Positions 6,938 to 9,097 of a stretch of 9,097 nt of DNA are shown piece by piece (the first letter of the stretch is position 1; each line of letters opens with the position of its first letter). The DNA lies in NCBI GenBank assembly GCA_022704645.1, contig JAKJGA010000064.1, forward strand, positions 1 through 9,097, given 5' to 3'. Made by a program: the position numbers and the translations under genes. The notes under the pieces were generated by a model. That model had not been told where the DNA came from, did not search any database, and saw only the letters and a program-made list of their open reading frames with translations. The DNA is from Spirochaetota bacterium (GTDB taxonomy: Bacteria; Spirochaetota; UBA4802; JAFGJZ01).

Positions 6938-8497
6938 CTAATCGATGAGATAATACACTGAACGCCATATTCTATAAGTAAGTCTTTCAAGCCATCTCAA
7001 AGCTTCGATCTGCCGAAAAGCATCTTCAGATTCGATTTCGCCTTTTGAAAGACTTTCAAGTATCTTGGCGCGAACTCTTTTCCTTGATTCTATCATGCGC
7101 TCACTTACGTTTTCAATTGATTTGGCATTATATTTTTCATCTTTATTGTTTATCCAAAGAATTATTTTATCGAGTTCTGCAGCCAGATCTTCACGGAGAT
7201 TTTTAAGCAAATCATATCTTTGGAGGTTTTTCCATGTTTCTGTTTCATCGGCGCAATCTGTTACATAGTCAATATGTTCAACCGCATGAAGCAGTGAAAT
7301 TTTTCGTTTTCGTTCATAATCGATCCCCTGATGCATCCGCACTCTGCTCATAAACTCGGCGATTTTAGCTGTAGAATTTTTAATTTCAGATGAATTAAAA
7401 CTCATTTCATTCGTGCGCAGAACCTGAGTACATTTAGTGCATAGATGCGAAACAATTTCAAGTGCTGATCTTCTGGCTGATTCAACAGCAACCGCAGGAA
7501 GAGTTTCAACGTTTTTATCAAGATGTTCCGTAAAAGATTTTTTTGACGGAATAAGATAAGATAAAAATGATGAAAAATATTTTATAAACGGTAAAAATAA
7601 TATAATTCCGACAAAATTAAAAGATGTATGAAAAAGTGATACGGCAATTACTTCTTCCCCGTGTATTACAGAAGAAAATATCCCGGAAATAAATACTATA
7701 AATGGGTGAAGAAGAATAAAAAGAATAATTCCCGTGAACAGGTTGAAAAAAATATGTGCTAACGCGGTTTTTTTTGCTGATGAACTTGCACCGAAAGCTG
7801 CAAAAGCCGCAGTTAACGTTGAACCGATATTCTGACCTATTACCATTGCCGCGGCATGCTCTACTGAAATCTGTCCAAGATGTACTGCTGCTAAGGTAAT
7901 AGTCAAAGCGGCACCGCTGGACTGGGCAATTACAGTCATTATAACACCGATTCCGAGAAGTTTAAATCGTGTAAATATTGAATCATCAATATAGTTTGAA
8001 ATTGAAAAAAGAGATCCGAAATCATTTATTCCGTTCTGTAGAAAATCAATGCCTATAAATATCAAACCGAATCCGGCAATGACAAATCCGAGCTTTGAAA
8101 GATAATTTTTAAAAGCAAGCTTCATTGTGGCGCCGACTGCAACTGCAATCATTGCGATAAGTCCGATCTTGAGTTTAAATCCGAGTAATGATATTATCCA
8201 GCCGATTGAAGTTTTACCGAGATTGGCTCCGAAAATTATACCGAGTGATTGATGAAAAGTGATTAATCCGGCGCTTACAAAACCGATTGTAGCAATAGTT
8301 GTGACATGTGAAGACTGGACAAGTATTGTAAGGGCTGCGCCGAGAGAAATTGAGCGCAGAGAACCGCCGGTAAAGCGCGACAAAATTCTCCGCAGAGAAT
8401 CACCCGCAAGCATCCTTAAACCTTCGGTAGACATGAACATTCCGATAAGGAAAAGTCCGATGCCGCCCGCAATATTTGCAACCGACGTAAAATTCAT
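6938..8497 (-). CDS. Na/Pi cotransporter family protein with PhoU-like C-terminal domain
   Basis: The 519-residue protein has about eight or nine hydrophobic segments between residues 5 and 312, then a long soluble alpha-helical part (about 330-519) of the PhoU-like kind. The family (PF02690, NptA/YjbB type) moves phosphate across the inner membrane with Na+. Two inverted transport repeats are recognisable: the first has QSSHVTT (61-67) and GANLGKT (90-96), the second AQSSGAALT (191-199) and GQNIGST (221-227). The usual first motif is QSSSATT with GANIGTT, so this copy differs at the substrate-site region. The ATG at 8497 is the only sensible start: a TAG lies in frame four codons upstream and the first membrane segment begins within ten residues. 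No good Shine-Dalgarno sequence precedes it. Direction of transport (uptake or export) cannot be read from the sequence. The neighbouring Pta uses Pi as substrate, but a functional link is only suggested. Confidence 0.9.
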   Translation of the reverse strand: MNFTSVANIAGGIGLFLIGMFMSTEGLRMLAGDSLRRILSRFTGGSLRSISLGAALTILVQSSHVTTIATIGFVSAGLITFHQSLGIIFGANLGKTSIGWIISLLGFKLKIGLIAMIAVAVGATMKLAFKNYLSKLGFVIAGFGLIFIGIDFLQNGINDFGSLFSISNYIDDSIFTRFKLLGIGVIMTVIAQSSGAALTITLAAVHLGQISVEHAAAMVIGQNIGSTLTAAFAAFGASSSAKKTALAHIFFNLFTGIILFILLHPFIVFISGIFSSVIHGEEVIAVSLFHTSFNFVGIILFLPFIKYFSSFLSYLIPSKKSFTEHLDKNVETLPAVAVESARRSALEIVSHLCTKCTQVLRTNEMSFNSSEIKNSTAKIAEFMSRVRMHQGIDYERKRKISLLHAVEHIDYVTDCADETETWKNLQRYDLLKNLREDLAAELDKIILWINNKDEKYNAKSIENVSERMIESRKRVRAKILESLSKGEIESEDAFRQIEALRWLERLTYRIWRSVYYLID

Positions 8498-8520
8498 TGT
8501 AAAGATCTATATTTTATTAA

Positions 8521-8561
8521 CGCCGAGGTATGACCGGTTAGACTTAGGTTCCCGCGAAACG
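8521..8561 (-). other. GC-rich block in the transporter 5' leader
   Basis: A 41-base stretch of about 58% G+C stands between A/T-rich flanks, 24 bases upstream of the transporter ATG. On the plus strand it contains imperfect 9-base units GGTATGACC and GGTTAGACT in succession, and a TGACCGGTTA near-palindrome centred on ACCGGT. On the minus strand CCGGTCATACCTCGG can form only a short bulged hairpin. It may be a conserved RNA element or a protein site; the sequence alone does not decide. Confidence 0.3.
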
Positions 8562-8601
8562 TTTTTTTCTATCCTTTAAAAAATGCTTAGCTTTGCAAGG
8601 A

Positions 8602-8623
8602 CTTTTTTAAATCTTTTTTAAAT
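8602..8623. repeat. Perfect 11-bp tandem repeat (CTTTTTTAAAT, two copies)
   Basis: CTTTTTTAAAT occurs twice in direct succession (8602-8612 and 8613-8623). Eleven bases is close to one DNA helical turn, so the A/T tracts lie in phase and could bend DNA. It falls inside the predicted 5' leader of the transporter gene. It could also be chance in low-complexity AT-rich sequence. Confidence 0.5.
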
Positions 8624-8624
8624 A

Positions 8625-8639
8625 TTAACATGGTGTTAA
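8625..8639. repeat. Palindrome TTAACA-TGG-TGTTAA
   Basis: Perfect 6-bp arms surround a 3-base centre, the form of a small dimeric repressor site. It lies immediately next to the 11-bp tandem repeat and about 16 bases downstream of the predicted minus-strand start site. A weak RNA hairpin is the alternative. Confidence 0.35.
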
Positions 8640-8656
8640 AAAACAATTCTTTATCG

Positions 8657-8675
8657 ATCAGAATTATTTTCTGAT
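8657..8675. promoter_or_regulatory. Inverted repeat ATCAGAA-N5-TTCTGAT, candidate operator
   Basis: Perfect 7-bp arms (8657-8663 and 8669-8675) flank a 5-base centre. The candidate minus-strand -10 box (8663-8668) lies almost exactly in this centre, and the repeat ends nine bases before the shared -35 region. Bound protein would block transcription of the transporter gene and could also affect the rightward gene. No regulator can be assigned; the tandem-HTH protein at the far end of the window is one untested candidate. Confidence 0.45.
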
Positions 8676-8691
8676 TTATTAGTATTGACAA
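8663..8691 (-). promoter_or_regulatory. Candidate sigma-70 promoter for the Na/Pi transporter gene
   Basis: On the minus strand TTGTCA (8691-8686, five of six matches to TTGACA) is followed after 17 bases by AATAAT (8668-8663, five of six matches to TATAAT). A start near 8656 would give a leader of roughly 158 nt before the ATG at 8497. The spacing is ideal, but AT-rich DNA yields chance matches. Confidence 0.5.
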
Positions 8692-8714
8692 AAGACAAAG
8701 CGGGAAAATATTAG
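8685..8714 (+). promoter_or_regulatory. Candidate sigma-70 promoter for the coiled-coil gene
   Basis: TTGACA (8685-8690) is a perfect -35 consensus. TATTAG (8709-8714), 18 bases further, matches four of six -10 positions. A start near 8720 would leave about 25 nt before the ATG at 8745. The -35 overlaps the -35 of the leftward promoter on five bases, so the two promoters would be back to back and probably compete for RNA polymerase. Confidence 0.45.
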
Positions 8715-8744
8715 TCCTTTATTTTTCGAAGCATCCGGTGAATT

Positions 8745-9097
8745 ATGCTTATAATGAAGAGCAAAATATCAAGTGTGATAAAAAAAGAAAGAGCCAAAGA
8801 AAGGGCTGAATGTCTTAAAAAATCACAGGAAGAACTGAAGAAAAAAACTTCAGCTCTCGTAAAAACATATGAAGAGAAGATTAAACTTCTCAATAAAAAT
8901 TTTGCACTTACCCTGAAAGAAAAATCAAAAGAAGTAGATTATCTGAAAAGCGAAATTGACAAAAAACATAAAGAATATCAGGCTTTGCGGTTAAGAGAAA
9001 AGAATCTTGATGATCTTTCTGCAGAGTTTCAGCATCTTATAGAAGAATTCGGCATTAGAGTACAGGAGGCTATTCAGCCTTTTTACCGCTCTCAGGC
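8745..9097 (+). CDS. Unrecognised coiled-coil protein, C-terminus cut by window edge
   Basis: The frame from ATG 8745 is open to the end of the window, giving 117 residues and no stop. A TGA lies in frame at 8739-8741, so the start is ATG 8745 or, three codons on, ATG 8754; GGTGA at 8737-8741 is a poor Shine-Dalgarno match for either. The protein is very rich in Lys and Glu (residues 10-95) with heptad-like Leu/Ile spacing and few breakers, which suggests a long coiled coil. The end (96-117: HLIEEFGIRV then QEAIQPFYRSQ) looks like the start of a more globular part. There is no signal peptide or membrane segment, so it should be cytoplasmic. I do not recognise the family. Coiled-coil leads of this kind occur in many unrelated proteins (RmuC-like, structural, SMC-like), so no function is offered. 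It is the only plus-strand gene here. Confidence 0.7.
   Translation, partial: MLIMKSKISSVIKKERAKERAECLKKSQEELKKKTSALVKTYEEKIKLLNKNFALTLKEKSKEVDYLKSEIDKKHKEYQALRLREKNLDDLSAEFQHLIEEFGIRVQEAIQPFYRSQ

Larger units (their letters stand above)
8498..8744. other. Divergent intergenic regulatory region
   Basis: These 247 bases separate the leftward transporter gene from the rightward coiled-coil gene and contain no convincing ORF or RNA gene. They hold candidate promoters in both directions (8663-8714), an inverted repeat (8657-8675), a short palindrome (8625-8639), a perfect 11-bp tandem repeat (8602-8623) and a GC-rich block (8521-8561, 24 of 41 bases G or C). I compared the leader by eye with common riboswitch classes I know and recognised none. 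Confidence 0.6.

Noticed and set aside
8259..8579. Plus-strand open frame of 106 codons across the start of the transporter gene
   Set aside because: It is antisense to the first transport repeat and runs into the intergenic region. It has no ribosome site and no recognisable motif.
8749..8756. Perfect TATAAT at 8750-8755 as a promoter
   Set aside because: It lies after the coiled-coil start codon, and no -35-like sequence stands 16-18 bases upstream.
8711..8893. Minus-strand 60-codon frame with a hydrophobic, membrane-like product
   Set aside because: The hydrophobic run is the complement of Lys/Glu codons in the coiled-coil gene, a common artefact. Its upstream region lies inside that gene.
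1..9097. CRISPR array, defence system, prophage or insertion sequence
   Set aside because: No spaced repeats, transposase, integrase, toxin-antitoxin pair or nuclease motif was found. All complete genes are housekeeping or transport types.

Overview
The window looks like chromosomal DNA from an AT-rich (by eye roughly 38-40% GC), Gram-negative-type, fermentative bacterium. The evidence is a Pta-AckA acetate pathway, a class A penicillin-binding protein, an exported M23 peptidase and a Na/Pi cotransporter. Codons such as ATA and AGA are used freely. No rRNA, tRNA, transposase, phage or CRISPR gene is visible. The gene set would fit a host-associated anaerobe such as a spirochaete (Treponema-like) or an elusimicrobial bacterium (Endomicrobium-like), but the phylum cannot be fixed from this sequence alone.

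Layout: seven of the eight genes lie on the minus strand, so they read from right to left. From the right, a 519-aa Na/Pi cotransporter with a PhoU-like tail (6938-8497) is followed by a 69-bp gap with a 9-bp-stem hairpin. Then come pta (5870-6868), ackA (4510-5847), rlmN (3460-4509), a class A PBP of the PBP1A type (1223-3460), an M23 metallopeptidase (379-1215) and a regulator with two XRE-type helix-turn-helix domains (1-377, cut by the window edge). From pta to the regulator the spacings are 22, 0, -1, 7 and 1 bp, so these six genes are almost certainly one operon with heavy translational coupling.

The only plus-strand gene is a lysine/glutamate-rich coiled-coil protein (8745-9097), truncated by the right edge. 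It diverges from the transporter gene across a 247-bp intergenic region. That region holds a candidate pair of divergent promoters sharing one -35 sequence, a perfect 7-bp inverted repeat over the minus-strand -10 box, a perfect 11-bp tandem repeat, a 6-bp-arm palindrome, and a 41-nt GC-rich block in an otherwise very AT-rich leader.

How the genes may work together: Pta and AckA convert acetyl-CoA, Pi and ADP to acetate, CoA and ATP. The transporter next to them handles Na+-coupled phosphate. PBP1A polymerises and cross-links peptidoglycan and the M23 protein probably cuts its peptides. The coupled double-HTH protein is a candidate regulator of the operon. Most of this is ordinary housekeeping content. 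The parts worth a second look are the double-HTH regulator, the divergent regulatory region and its leader, the altered first QSS motif of the transporter, and the C-terminal tail of AckA.
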